From Lewinella sp. IMCC34183 (GTDB lineage: Bacteria; Bacteroidota; Bacteroidia; Chitinophagales; Saprospiraceae), in contig NZ_QMEM01000001.1 in the NCBI RefSeq assembly GCF_003390915.1, forward strand, positions 496,001 through 560,000: a stretch of DNA of 64,000 nt. The letters are read 5' to 3'. A program made the position numbers and the translations under genes. Of the stretch, positions 10,101 through 17,483 are shown piece by piece (positions within the stretch are counted from its first letter, which is position 1; the number at the start of each line of letters is the position of its first letter). The notes below the pieces were generated by a model. That model worked only from the letters and a program-made list of their open reading frames with translations. It made no database searches and was not told where the DNA came from.

Positions 10101-10464
10101 CGGCCCCGGCTACCCCGGCGGTTTCGGTGACGTCTTCGAAGTGCAGGTCGCCCCGGTTGAAAAAGAGCCGGTTAGCCACCCGGTTGCCGCTGAGGTAGAT
10201 GTCCGTGAGGCCGTCGTTATTGAGGTCGCCCAGGGCTACGCCGCCGCCGTTGTAGAAGTTCCGGTAGGTGTAGATATTGAAGTCCTCGTCAAAGTCCAGG
10301 GTGTTGGCGAATTCCACCCCGGATTCCGCCGGAGACAGGGCCTCGAAGCGGCGCTTCCCGTCCCAGGGCGGCGCGTTATCGGCGATAGCCGGAGCCCCGT
10401 TACAGCTGGCCAGTAACCCCAGCACCAGCGTCCCCGCGAAGCATAAAACCCTAGCGTACTGCAT
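7147..10464 (-). CDS. CRTAC1-family lipoprotein with FG-GAP/VCBS repeats and ASPIC/UnbV domain
   Basis: 1105 aa. Lipoprotein signal with lipobox LLASC at about residue 20. Early signature NIYTYRNFYNGGGVALGDLNNDG, then many DxDxDGxxD blade repeats to about residue 520. An ASPIC/UnbV module with RVEIVWPDGKRTHID lies near residues 580-600, followed by a second repeat block. It is collinear with the gene at 11066-14422, so the two are paralogs. It is separated from the small upstream lipoprotein by 2 nt and overlaps the downstream paralog. Predicted cell-surface beta-propeller; ligand unknown. Confidence 0.9.
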   Translation of the reverse strand: MQYARVLCFAGTLVLGLLASCNGAPAIADNAPPWDGKRRFEALSPAESGVEFANTLDFDEDFNIYTYRNFYNGGGVALGDLNNDGLTDIYLSGNRVANRLFFNRGDLHFEDVTETAGVAGAAAWSTGVTMADVNADGWLDIYVCNSGDIAGDNRRNELYINNQDGTFTEAAADYGLANEGLSTHGVFFDYDRDGDLDFYLLNNSYQAIGSFNLERNERPKRDSVGGDRLYENRDGYFHDVSEAAGIYGSIIGFGLGVTVGDVDRDGWPDIFVSNDFFERDYLYLNNQDGTFRETLTQSMQSISAASMGADLADIDNDGYPELFVTEMLPASNRRMKEATTFENWNRYQYNLKNDYYHQFTRNMLQRNNRDGTFTEVGRLSGVEATDWSWGALIFDMDNDGYKDLYVANGIYQDLTNRDFLDYLADDEFKEKVTAGGAVDFEMLVDAIPSNPTRNFAFQNLGPDGGFRFRNRAAEWGLDLEGFTNGSAYGDLDNDGDLDLVVNNTNAAALVYRNHTTGNHWLQLELKGRGANPFAVGANVTVVAGDREFYLEHMPMRGFESSMQYRLHFGLGSIDRIDRVEIVWPDGKRTHIDAPKVDQLLVVSEEQSAGAPDDVAAAGPDPLYRSLDPATLGVTFVHAENRYSDFDRDPLLYQMLSADGPALCAADFNGDGKRDFYLGGARDQAGELYLSAGDGYKPSASDILDRDRDSEDVACACFDADGDGDTDLYVVSGSSEFGGASNLLFDRLYLNNGPRGWSKGDQILPSARQPVAGAVAAPYDVDGDGDTDLFVGARLRPGAYGLPADSYLLINDGSGTFREEVLGKLGMVTDATWLDLTGDGRRELVVVGEWMAPRAFAYADETLTEVPLGDELSGLTGWYTAVAAADLDGDGRNDLIFGNHGLNSRFRASEARPLRMNVNDFDRNGTAEQIVSFQEGEEVYPMPLLHELVKQLPGLRKRYLKYSAFGDQTMTDIFGPEALQQGLSYTATEFRSFVALNRGDGRFKVRYLPQAAQETPVYAIAAEDVDGDGDSDLLLGGNFFYVKPEMGRYDAGRGLLMLNDGRGNFTAVSADSSGLRIPGEIRAIAPLGGGRTVLARNNLPPVILQR

Positions 10465-10466
10465 AC

Positions 10467-11069
10467 TTACTTGACTAGTCCCAGCGGGTCGGCCGGCAGG
10501 CTGCCCAGGTTAGCGATCGTGGCCGTTACGCTGCTGCTGTCGGCCATCCAGATAGCAACGAGGCGCCCGCCTTCCACCCCGGCGAAGGTCTTCCCCCGGC
10601 GGGGGTGATCGATCTCGATGAGCTCGGTATCCAACGTCCGAGTGAGGTAATCGGCCACCTCCGGCAGCAGGTGGCTGGCGTTGGCGTCGCGGTTCCAGGG
10701 CGACCAATCCTGGTAAACGAACTCCGCCAGCACCGCGTCGAGGATGCGCGGATCAGCGCCCGAAAACATCGGCCGGAACAACATCCGCGCGGGCCGGTCC
10801 AGGTCGTTCTGCATGACGAACTGCGATTCATTCCCCCCCCGTCCGACGCTGATCAGTTCCTGCCGATTGAGCTCGGTACACCGGTCGTAGTACTCCCGGT
10901 CGGTCATGCCCAGATCGATACCGAGTACCGTGGCCGGGGCCGTGAGCGGAGCGTCCTGTCCGGCTGCCACCGCGGACCGGTAGCGGCCGAGCGGGGTTTC
11001 GTCCGTGGCGGTGCAAGCCAATGCCACAAACATGGCGGAAATGGCAAACACGCGGAGATATAGCTTCAT
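10467..11069 (-). CDS. Small lipoprotein of unknown function inside FG-GAP operon
   Basis: 200 aa. Lipoprotein-like signal ending ALAC near residue 19. I do not recognise the domain. Visible features are LGIDLGMTDREYYDRCTELN around residues 48-67 and a C-terminal part with a TFAGVEGGRLVAIWMADS segment. It overlaps the upstream FG-GAP gene by 4 nt (ATGA) and precedes the next paralog by 2 nt, so it is translationally coupled and presumably works with them at the outer membrane. No repeats and no DxDGD motif are present. Confidence 0.75.
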   Translation of the reverse strand: MKLYLRVFAISAMFVALACTATDETPLGRYRSAVAAGQDAPLTAPATVLGIDLGMTDREYYDRCTELNRQELISVGRGGNESQFVMQNDLDRPARMLFRPMFSGADPRILDAVLAEFVYQDWSPWNRDANASHLLPEVADYLTRTLDTELIEIDHPRRGKTFAGVEGGRLVAIWMADSSSVTATIANLGSLPADPLGLVK

Positions 11070-14000
11070 TTGGTTGTGTTTTGCAGGGTAATCAGGGATG
11101 CGCCGGAGCGGGCGACGACAATTCGCGGCGTAGGGCCGGGCAAGCGCAGCAGCGCACGAACATCGCCGGAAAGGTACAGTCCGGAAGCGCGGGGGGACAC
11201 CGAACGGAACGTTCCGTCGCCCCCGCCCAAGAGCACGGCCCCAAAACTTCCGGCGTAGATGCCGAGCTCCGGCCGGCCCACCGACTGGTTTCCCGCGGCG
11301 AGCAGGTCAGTATTGCCGTCGCCGTCGAGGTCGGTGGCCAGCAGGGCGTAGAGGGGGGCGAGCTGGGCCTCGGCGGGCAGGGGGTGGACAACCGGTCCCG
11401 CGGCGGTATTGCACACCAGCACGGAACGCAGCTCCTCGGCCCGGTTGACCACGGAACGTTGCAGGACCTCCCGGCCAAACAACTGCTCCAGGCTTTTCCC
11501 CTGGTAATCGGCGTATCGCCCGAACCGCTTGCGCAGCGCAGGCAGCTGCTTCACCAGATCGTCGCGCAACACCAGGGGCAGGCTGCGGCCGTCATTGTCG
11601 TACTGGGTCACGACCTGCTCGGCCTTACCGTTGCGGTCAAAATCATTGACGTGGAGCTCCAGGGGCGTTCCCGGGCCGGCTTGCAGTCGCGAGTTTTGTC
11701 CGTGGTTGCCGGCGGCAACATCCTGGCGGCCGTCGCCGTCAAAGTCGGCCACAGCCAGTGCGTGCCAGAGCCCCGTGGTACCGGGTACCGAATCTACGGA
11801 CACCAGTCCTCCGGAAGTATCGAAGTGCAGGTACCGCAGCGGTCCCCACTCCGCGGCAACCACCAACTCCAGTGCCGCGTCGTCGTCGACGTTTGCCCAG
11901 CTGGCAGCGGTTACCATACCGAGGTCGCCCAGGGCGGGGAGGTCGGCGGGGGTGAGGTTGCCAGCACCGTCGTTCAGCAATAGGTAGCTGTCGGTGGGTA
12001 CCCCATAGATTCCCGGCCGCAGGCGTCCGCCGACGAAGAGATCCCTATCGCCGTCGCCGTCCACGTCGTGGACCGCCAGGCAGCCGCTGGCCACGAAGCG
12101 GGCACCGGTCGGGAGCCGCTGGGGACTCCGCGTCCACCGCCCGGCTCCTTGGTTGATGTACAGGTGGTCGAGGAGAGCGGCGGAGGCAGGACCGAATTGG
12201 TTGCTGCCGTTGGCTACGTAAAGGTCCGGATCACCGTCGCCGTCGGCATCGAAAAAAACGGCGGCTACGTTTTCGGATGCGGCATCCTCGGCGAATAGGT
12301 CAGCGGCCTGGGCTTGGTAGGTTCCGTCGGCCCGGCCGAGTAAAAGTTGCCCGGCCTGGCCGGCCGCGCCGCCCAGATAAAGATCCGTCCGGCCATCCCC
12401 GTTGACGTCACCGGCAGCGAGTGCGGGCCCTTCGTTGTTGATCCCGAGGAACAGCAGCGGATCGCGGTCGAAGTCGGTAGCCGGGTCCTCCAGGTGTCGG
12501 ACCGGCCGACCGTCGGCCGTCAGTGGGGCCTGGAGGAAGACCGGTCCCGCCGCCGCTACGCGCGCGGAAGAAGTATCGGTTGCGGTCCCGGGTTTCCCCT
12601 GGCGGATGATTACCACGTTACTGTCCGGAAGGTCTACGTACTGCCGGTTGCCGTCGGGCCACCGGATCTCTACCCTCTCCACGGCGTCGGAGAGGTGAAT
12701 GCGCCTGTCCACCGTACTCTGGAAACCGCGCATGGGGTGGATTTCGGCATATTCGGTCCGGCCTCCGGGGCCGAAGCCCGTCAGACGGGCACCTATGGCG
12801 TCCGGATTACCGGCTTGCTTGCCGATCATCCGGATCATCCGGCCCCGCCGCTCGCTGTTATTGCGGTACAGGCCCGCGACCGCGTCAACGTTGTTGACCA
12901 CCAGGTCGAGATCGCCGTCGTTGTCCAGGTCTCCGTAGGCCGAGCCGTTAGAAAAGCCTGGGTTCCCGAGTCCCCACGCTTCGGCCAAGTCGGTAAAGTG
13001 CAGGTCGCCGTCGTTGTGGAATAGGGCATTGGCCTGCGGCTCCTCGGGGATCAGGTCGATGAGGTCGGTGATACCCTTTCCTTCCTCGTGAATCATCCGG
13101 CGCACGGCGGAGGGGTTGCCGTTGAAATTGATGTAGTCCTGGTCGAGCAGGTCCCGTCCGGTGCCGTTGGCTACGAATATGTCGCGGTAGCCGTCGCCGT
13201 CGAAGTCGGCCAGAAGTGCCCCCCAGCTCCAGTCCGTGGCTTCGACGCCGGCGAAGCGGCCGATCTCACTGTAGTACCCGTTACCCTGGTTGAGCTGCAG
13301 CACGTTGCGGCTGAACTGCTGGTGGTAGCCCTGGTCGCGGTACAGTTGGTAGCGGTTCCAGCCGTCGAAGACCGCTTTCGTTTTGTACCGCCGGTCGGTG
13401 CGCGGCAGCATTTCGGTGACGAACAGCTCGGGGTATCCGTCGTTGTTCAGGTCGGCCAGATCGGCGCCCATGCTACCCTTGCTGATCTCCGGCAGGTGTT
13501 CGGTGAGGCTTTCCTCGAAGGTGCCGTCGCCGCGGTTTAGGTAGAGGTAGTCCCGCTCGAAGTAGTCGTTGCTGATGAAAAGATCGGGCCGGCCGTCGCC
13601 GTCGACGTCCCCCACCGTCACGCCGAGACCGAAACCGATCGCGGAGGAGTAAATGCCCGCCGCCGCCGTGACGTCCGTAAAGCGGGTTTCCCCGGTTTCG
13701 GCCAGCAGGTTTTTCAGGAGCCGGTTTCCGCCCTCGGGATCGGGCTTACTCCGCAGGTCGGCCCGCAGATCAAAGCCGGTCGTCGCCCGCGTGGAATTAC
13801 TAAGCAGGTAGCAGTCCAGGTCGCCGTCGCCGTCGTAGTCGAAAAAGGCGGCGTGCACCGACAACCCGGACACGGCCAGCCCGTAGGCCGCGGCCATTTC
13901 GCGGAAGGTACCGTCGCCCTGGTTGATGAAAAGTTCGTTGTGGCGCACGCCCCCCATCCCGGCGATCCTTTCCTCCGCGGGCGGGCCGGCCTTGCAGACG

Positions 14001-14422
14001 TAGAGGTCCTGCCAGCCATCGGCGTTGACGTCCACCACGGCTACGCCCGTACTCCAGCTGTCCGGGCTACCGACACCGGCCGTGGTGGTCACGTCCTCGA
14101 AAATCCAGTTCCCCCGGTTGAGGTAAAGGCGATTGGACACGAGGTTGCCGGTAAAGAAAATATCCTGCCGGCCATCGTGGTCAAAATCGCCGATACCTAC
14201 GCCGCCTCCGTTGTAGAAATTGCGGTAGGTGTAGGGATTCAGCTCTTCGGTGTAAGTCAGGTCGTTGCGGAAGGTGACCCCCGTGGCGTTTACCTCCGGG
14301 GCGGTCATCCAGGTAAACCGGGTATCCGCCGGAATGTCCTTGCCTCCGGCCGGTGCCGGGGCGTCACACCCGAGCAGCAGTACCGTCAGGAAGCAACAAC
14401 AAAGGAGGAAGAAGCGGCCCAC
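11066..14422 (-). CDS. CRTAC1-family lipoprotein with FG-GAP/VCBS repeats and ASPIC/UnbV domain
   Basis: 1118 aa, first gene of the FG-GAP operon. GTG start; the signal peptide has lipobox LLLGC near residue 19. NPYTYRNFYNGGGVGIGDFDHDG opens a first set of FG-GAP repeats, the ASPIC/UnbV motif RVEIRWPDGNRQYVD lies near residue 590, and a second repeat block follows. Paralogous to the gene at 7147-10464 along its whole length. The stop overlaps the small lipoprotein start (ATGA). Only 54 nt separate it from the exonuclease gene upstream, with no clear promoter. Confidence 0.9.
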   Translation of the reverse strand: MGRFFLLCCCFLTVLLLGCDAPAPAGGKDIPADTRFTWMTAPEVNATGVTFRNDLTYTEELNPYTYRNFYNGGGVGIGDFDHDGRQDIFFTGNLVSNRLYLNRGNWIFEDVTTTAGVGSPDSWSTGVAVVDVNADGWQDLYVCKAGPPAEERIAGMGGVRHNELFINQGDGTFREMAAAYGLAVSGLSVHAAFFDYDGDGDLDCYLLSNSTRATTGFDLRADLRSKPDPEGGNRLLKNLLAETGETRFTDVTAAAGIYSSAIGFGLGVTVGDVDGDGRPDLFISNDYFERDYLYLNRGDGTFEESLTEHLPEISKGSMGADLADLNNDGYPELFVTEMLPRTDRRYKTKAVFDGWNRYQLYRDQGYHQQFSRNVLQLNQGNGYYSEIGRFAGVEATDWSWGALLADFDGDGYRDIFVANGTGRDLLDQDYINFNGNPSAVRRMIHEEGKGITDLIDLIPEEPQANALFHNDGDLHFTDLAEAWGLGNPGFSNGSAYGDLDNDGDLDLVVNNVDAVAGLYRNNSERRGRMIRMIGKQAGNPDAIGARLTGFGPGGRTEYAEIHPMRGFQSTVDRRIHLSDAVERVEIRWPDGNRQYVDLPDSNVVIIRQGKPGTATDTSSARVAAAGPVFLQAPLTADGRPVRHLEDPATDFDRDPLLFLGINNEGPALAAGDVNGDGRTDLYLGGAAGQAGQLLLGRADGTYQAQAADLFAEDAASENVAAVFFDADGDGDPDLYVANGSNQFGPASAALLDHLYINQGAGRWTRSPQRLPTGARFVASGCLAVHDVDGDGDRDLFVGGRLRPGIYGVPTDSYLLLNDGAGNLTPADLPALGDLGMVTAASWANVDDDAALELVVAAEWGPLRYLHFDTSGGLVSVDSVPGTTGLWHALAVADFDGDGRQDVAAGNHGQNSRLQAGPGTPLELHVNDFDRNGKAEQVVTQYDNDGRSLPLVLRDDLVKQLPALRKRFGRYADYQGKSLEQLFGREVLQRSVVNRAEELRSVLVCNTAAGPVVHPLPAEAQLAPLYALLATDLDGDGNTDLLAAGNQSVGRPELGIYAGSFGAVLLGGGDGTFRSVSPRASGLYLSGDVRALLRLPGPTPRIVVARSGASLITLQNTTK

Positions 14423-14476
14423 GTGGTGAAGATAACAAGCCGCGCGCGGCCCCGTGGACCCGGATGCCCATTTGTC

Positions 14477-15034
14477 CTAGTAGCGCCAGACATCGAGCAA
14501 TTTGCGAAAAACCTTCACGGTATTTGCGGCATCGTCGAGGGCCCGGTGCTGTTCGCCGCTCCATTCGAACCCTTCGTGCCGGACGGCGGAGGCCAGTCCC
14601 CGTTTCTTGGGCAGGCCTCTCAGGTCGCGGTACTGTGCTTTGAGGTTGATGTGCGGGTCGAGCCAGGCTTCGTCGAGGCGGTGGAGAGCGCAATCGCGCC
14701 GCAGCTGCCGCTCGTCGAAGGTGCCCCAGGCGGCGAGTATGTAGGGTTCCCCATCTACGTCGATCCAGTCCTGAAAGGCACCAACCACGCGGGAAAAATC
14801 CCTGGCGCGGTTGATGTCGGACTGGTCGATGTTGGTCAGTCGCCGGCAAAAATGACTGAGCTGCGGATGCAGCACGGGTTTGATCAGCCGGCTGAAAGCG
14901 GCGCCTACTTCGCCGAATGCACTCACTTCGTAGGCGCCGATTTCAATGGTTTCCTGTTCCATGCCGGGGGGCCGGCCTTCCCAGCACGTTGCTTCGATGT
15001 CGTAGACGATGAACCTCACGCATGGAGAACCCAC
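14477..15034 (-). CDS. DEDDh 3'-5' exonuclease (ERI-1/KapD-like)
   Basis: 185 aa. The exonuclease motifs are visible: VYDIEATCW (DxE) near residue 10, a middle Asp motif around AAWGTFDERQL near 100, and HRALDDAANT near 163 supplying the DEDDh histidine. This matches the ERI-1/KapD 3'hExo branch of the RNase T superfamily, which degrades single-stranded RNA or DNA ends. Start is uncertain between GTG at 15032-15034 and GTG at 15017-15019 (giving VRFIVYDIEA, closer to the usual family N-terminus). It lies between the LytTR gene and the FG-GAP operon on the same strand. Confidence 0.85.
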   Translation of the reverse strand: MGSPCVRFIVYDIEATCWEGRPPGMEQETIEIGAYEVSAFGEVGAAFSRLIKPVLHPQLSHFCRRLTNIDQSDINRARDFSRVVGAFQDWIDVDGEPYILAAWGTFDERQLRRDCALHRLDEAWLDPHINLKAQYRDLRGLPKKRGLASAVRHEGFEWSGEQHRALDDAANTVKVFRKLLDVWRY

Positions 15035-15072
15035 CGTTTACGACTACGTTCAATAGTGGCCCGGCGGCGGGG

Positions 15073-15390
15073 CTACAGGCGGGGCATCCGCGACTTGATG
15101 TCAGCGTGGTAGGCCTTGCCCATCTTGAGTTGCTGCTCGTTGAGCTCGATGACGCCGTCCGCGAAGCTGACCCGGTTGACCTGGCTGAAGTTGACCAGCA
15201 GACCGCGGCTGGCGCGTACGAAGTCACCGGCTTCCAGCTCTTCGGAAATGGCCGCCAGGCTGCGCTTGATGGCGAAGCGCTTTTCGCGCGTCTGGATGTA
15301 TGCGTAGTTGCCGTCTGCCTCAATGTATTGGATATCCTCCAGGGGGATCTTGAGGTAACTGGTACCTTCTCGCAGGAAAAGGTGGTTCAT
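15073..15390 (-). CDS. Solo LytTR DNA-binding domain protein
   Basis: About 105 aa from the ATG at 15388-15390; an in-frame ATG eight codons upstream (15414) is also possible. Nearly all of it is a LytTR domain: EDIQYIEADGNYAYIQT, then FAIKRSLAAISEEL, then FVRASRGLLVNFSQVNRV. Canonical LytTR regulators carry an N-terminal receiver domain; here there is none, and no histidine kinase is adjacent. It probably acts as a stand-alone DNA-binding regulator controlled by abundance or by a partner. It is divergent from the PhzF gene with about 190 nt between them. Confidence 0.88.
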   Translation of the reverse strand: MNHLFLREGTSYLKIPLEDIQYIEADGNYAYIQTREKRFAIKRSLAAISEELEAGDFVRASRGLLVNFSQVNRVSFADGVIELNEQQLKMGKAYHADIKSRMPRL

Positions 15391-15577
15391 AGGGGGTCTA
15401 TTGAAAGAATTCATAAGTTTGGCTTGTGAATTTGGTAAGTGGCGAAGCGCTCCCTGCGGGGGCCGTAATCAAATGATCACCGCTAAACCCACGTTCGTCG
15501 CCCTTTACCATACGACGGTTTGTCCCTATCGGATTCACCCACCACCAATTTTATCATTTATATACCCGATTTTTTTC

Positions 15578-16387
15578 ATGCATAATCTTCCGCTCTATCA
15601 GGTCGACGCGTTTACCGACCACCTTTTCGGAGGCAACCCCGCGGCCGTAGTGCCCGTACCGGCCTTCCCCAGCGACAAGTTGATGCAGCAAATCGCCACG
15701 GAGAACAATCTCTCCGAGACTGCCTTCGTGGTTATCCGGGGAAAGGGAAAATTTGATATCCGGTGGTTCACACCCACCACCGAGGTGCGCCTCTGCGGTC
15801 ACGCCACGCTGGCGGCGGCCCACGTCCTTTACCGGTCCGGCGGCGGCGATCTCGAGAAACTGCGCTTTCGCACCCGGGAAGCCGGCACCATTACGGTCAC
15901 CCCGAAAAAAGCGGAGGGAAACTACACCATGTCCTTCGCGGCGGACAAACCGGAAAAGCACCGTTCCTCGAAAAAACTGCGCGGTGCGCTGGCGGGCCTA
16001 AAGCCCGTTGAGGTGTACGCCGGACAGGACGACCTGGTAGCCGTACTAAAGTCGGAAGAGCAGGTACGCAGCCTGGAACCCAATTTCCACGTGATCGAAC
16101 GCCTCAAACGCCGCGGCCTCATCGTTACCGCCCCTGGCCGGGATTGCGATTTCGTCAGCCGCTGTTTCTACCCCGCCTACGGGATCAACGAGGACCCCGT
16201 GACGGGGTCCGCCCACACGATTCTTACCCCCATCTGGGCAAAACGGCTGAAGAAAAAGAAACTGACCGCCCGCCAGGTTTCCGCGCGCGGCGGCACACTG
16301 GCCTGTGAACTGCGGGGCAAAAAGGTCCGCATCAGCGGCCAGGCCATTACTTACCTGTCCGGCCAGATCCTGCTGGATCGTCCGTAG
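15578..16387 (+). CDS. PhzF-family isomerase-like protein
   Basis: 269 aa. The start is the ATG at 15578, because conserved family residues begin there (LYQVDAFTDHLFGGNPAAVVP); the open frame upstream to 15401 is not family-like. Visible: NNLSETAFVV (catalytic Glu region) near residue 47, DIRWFTPTTEVRLCGHATLA near 62, and EDPVTGSAHTIL near 205. The family is diaminopimelate-epimerase-like; most genomic members have unknown substrates. Its last 41 nt overlap the 3' end of the convergent Lrp/AsnC gene. Confidence 0.92.
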   Translation: MHNLPLYQVDAFTDHLFGGNPAAVVPVPAFPSDKLMQQIATENNLSETAFVVIRGKGKFDIRWFTPTTEVRLCGHATLAAAHVLYRSGGGDLEKLRFRTREAGTITVTPKKAEGNYTMSFAADKPEKHRSSKKLRGALAGLKPVEVYAGQDDLVAVLKSEEQVRSLEPNFHVIERLKRRGLIVTAPGRDCDFVSRCFYPAYGINEDPVTGSAHTILTPIWAKRLKKKKLTARQVSARGGTLACELRGKKVRISGQAITYLSGQILLDRP

Positions 16388-16874
16388 CCCGCAGCTCGTC
16401 GAGCTCCTCCCGGCTGATCACCTGTACCGGGCGGTCGATGGTCTCCTCGAGCGTGATGAAGGTTTCCGTGCGCTGAATGCCCTCGAAGGCCTGAATGCGC
16501 TGCAGCACGTCGCGCAGGTGGTCGGTATCGCGGCATACGACCCGTGCGAAGATGCTGTACACGCCGGTGGTGTAGTGGGCCGAAACGATCTCCTGAATGC
16601 CTTTCAGGTACTCAGCCGCCTGGTTATAGAGCCCGCTGCCCTTGAGGTAAATCCCCAGGAAGGCCGAGACGTCGTAGCCGAGCTTCACGGGATCGACCAC
16701 CAGGGTCTGCCCCTTCACCACGCCGGCGGCGATCAGCTTGTTCATGCGTACGTGGATCGTGCCACCCGACACGAAAAGCTTGGCCCCCAGCTCGGTGTAG
16801 GGGCGCTTGGCGTTCTCCATCAGTAGGGCAAGGATCTTACGGTCCAGGTCGTCAAGTTCGTATGCGGCTGCCAT
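16347..16874 (-). CDS. Lrp/AsnC-family transcriptional regulator
   Basis: 175 aa from the ATG at 16872-16874. The N-terminal winged HTH reads LDDLDRKILALLMENAKRP with recognition region SGGTIHVRMNKL; the C-terminal RAM ligand-binding domain covers about residues 75-150 (GIYLKGSG, VYSIFARVVC). The C-terminal tail is longer than usual and overlaps the PhzF gene antisense. It lies 8 nt downstream of the PD-(D/E)XK-like gene and so is probably cotranscribed with leuS. The cognate amino acid cannot be told from sequence. Confidence 0.92.
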   Translation of the reverse strand: MAAAYELDDLDRKILALLMENAKRPYTELGAKLFVSGGTIHVRMNKLIAAGVVKGQTLVVDPVKLGYDVSAFLGIYLKGSGLYNQAAEYLKGIQEIVSAHYTTGVYSIFARVVCRDTDHLRDVLQRIQAFEGIQRTETFITLEETIDRPVQVISREELDELRATDDPAGSGRTGK

Positions 16875-16882
16875 AGTCAGGG

Positions 16883-17458
16883 TTACTTGGGGATCACGGT
16901 AAGGGGGACGCCTGCGTGGCGCTGCATTTCCGCCAGCCGCAGTTCGTTGCCGGGCTCGAGCCACTCTTCGAGGGCACCGGCCACGGCTTCTTCGTAGTGC
17001 ACGCCGGTCTCCGGGGTTTCCAGCCACAGCAGGCAGGTCAGCTTGCGCGGAAAGGCCAGCCGGCGCTCGGCCTCGTACCAGAACCAGTGCGGGCTCTGCG
17101 GGCGCGGGGCCTTACGCAGTTCGTACCAGTAGAGCTTGAGGGCCAACCACCACCGGCGGCGGAGGGCCCGGTTCACTACGTGGATGAGCCGCTTGGTATC
17201 CGAAAACTTGCGGCCGACGTGCTCGGCCAGTTCCTCGGGACTCCGGCGCACGATTCGGTGGGCTGGTTTGCGGCGGCGGTAATTCTTCACCTCGATGAAC
17301 CAGAGCCGGCCGTCCGGCGTCAGGCACATAAAGTCCACACCCTTAAGGCCGTGGCCGCTTACGCTGTGGTAGGCCGCCGTGGCATCGAACTTGCGCACGA
17401 TCCAGGATTCGGGGAACGTGAGCTCTAAATCACTCTCGTCGAAGGTATTCACCACCAC
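16883..17458 (-). CDS. PD-(D/E)XK nuclease-like protein of unknown function
   Basis: 191 aa. I do not recognise a named family. Residues about 36-58 (GLKGVDFMCL...LWFIEVKNYR) have the spacing of a PD-(D/E)XK nuclease core: Asp in GVDF, then about 12 residues later ExK in IEVKNY. The rest is rich in Arg and Trp (LRRRWWLALKLYWYEL), suggesting nucleic-acid binding. The start is one of three consecutive GTG codons at 17450-17458. It sits 25 nt after leuS and 8 nt before the Lrp gene. No methyltransferase or restriction partner is adjacent, so housekeeping DNA/RNA processing is at least as likely as defence. Confidence 0.7.
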   Translation of the reverse strand: MVVNTFDESDLELTFPESWIVRKFDATAAYHSVSGHGLKGVDFMCLTPDGRLWFIEVKNYRRRKPAHRIVRRSPEELAEHVGRKFSDTKRLIHVVNRALRRRWWLALKLYWYELRKAPRPQSPHWFWYEAERRLAFPRKLTCLLWLETPETGVHYEEAVAGALEEWLEPGNELRLAEMQRHAGVPLTVIPK

Positions 17459-17483
17459 GAAAGTACCACTTCGCGACCAATGC

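Noticed and set aside
16883-17458. Restriction-modification or other defence locus at the PD-(D/E)XK-like gene
   Set aside because: Neighbours are leuS and an Lrp regulator; there is no methyltransferase, helicase or toxin-like gene nearby.
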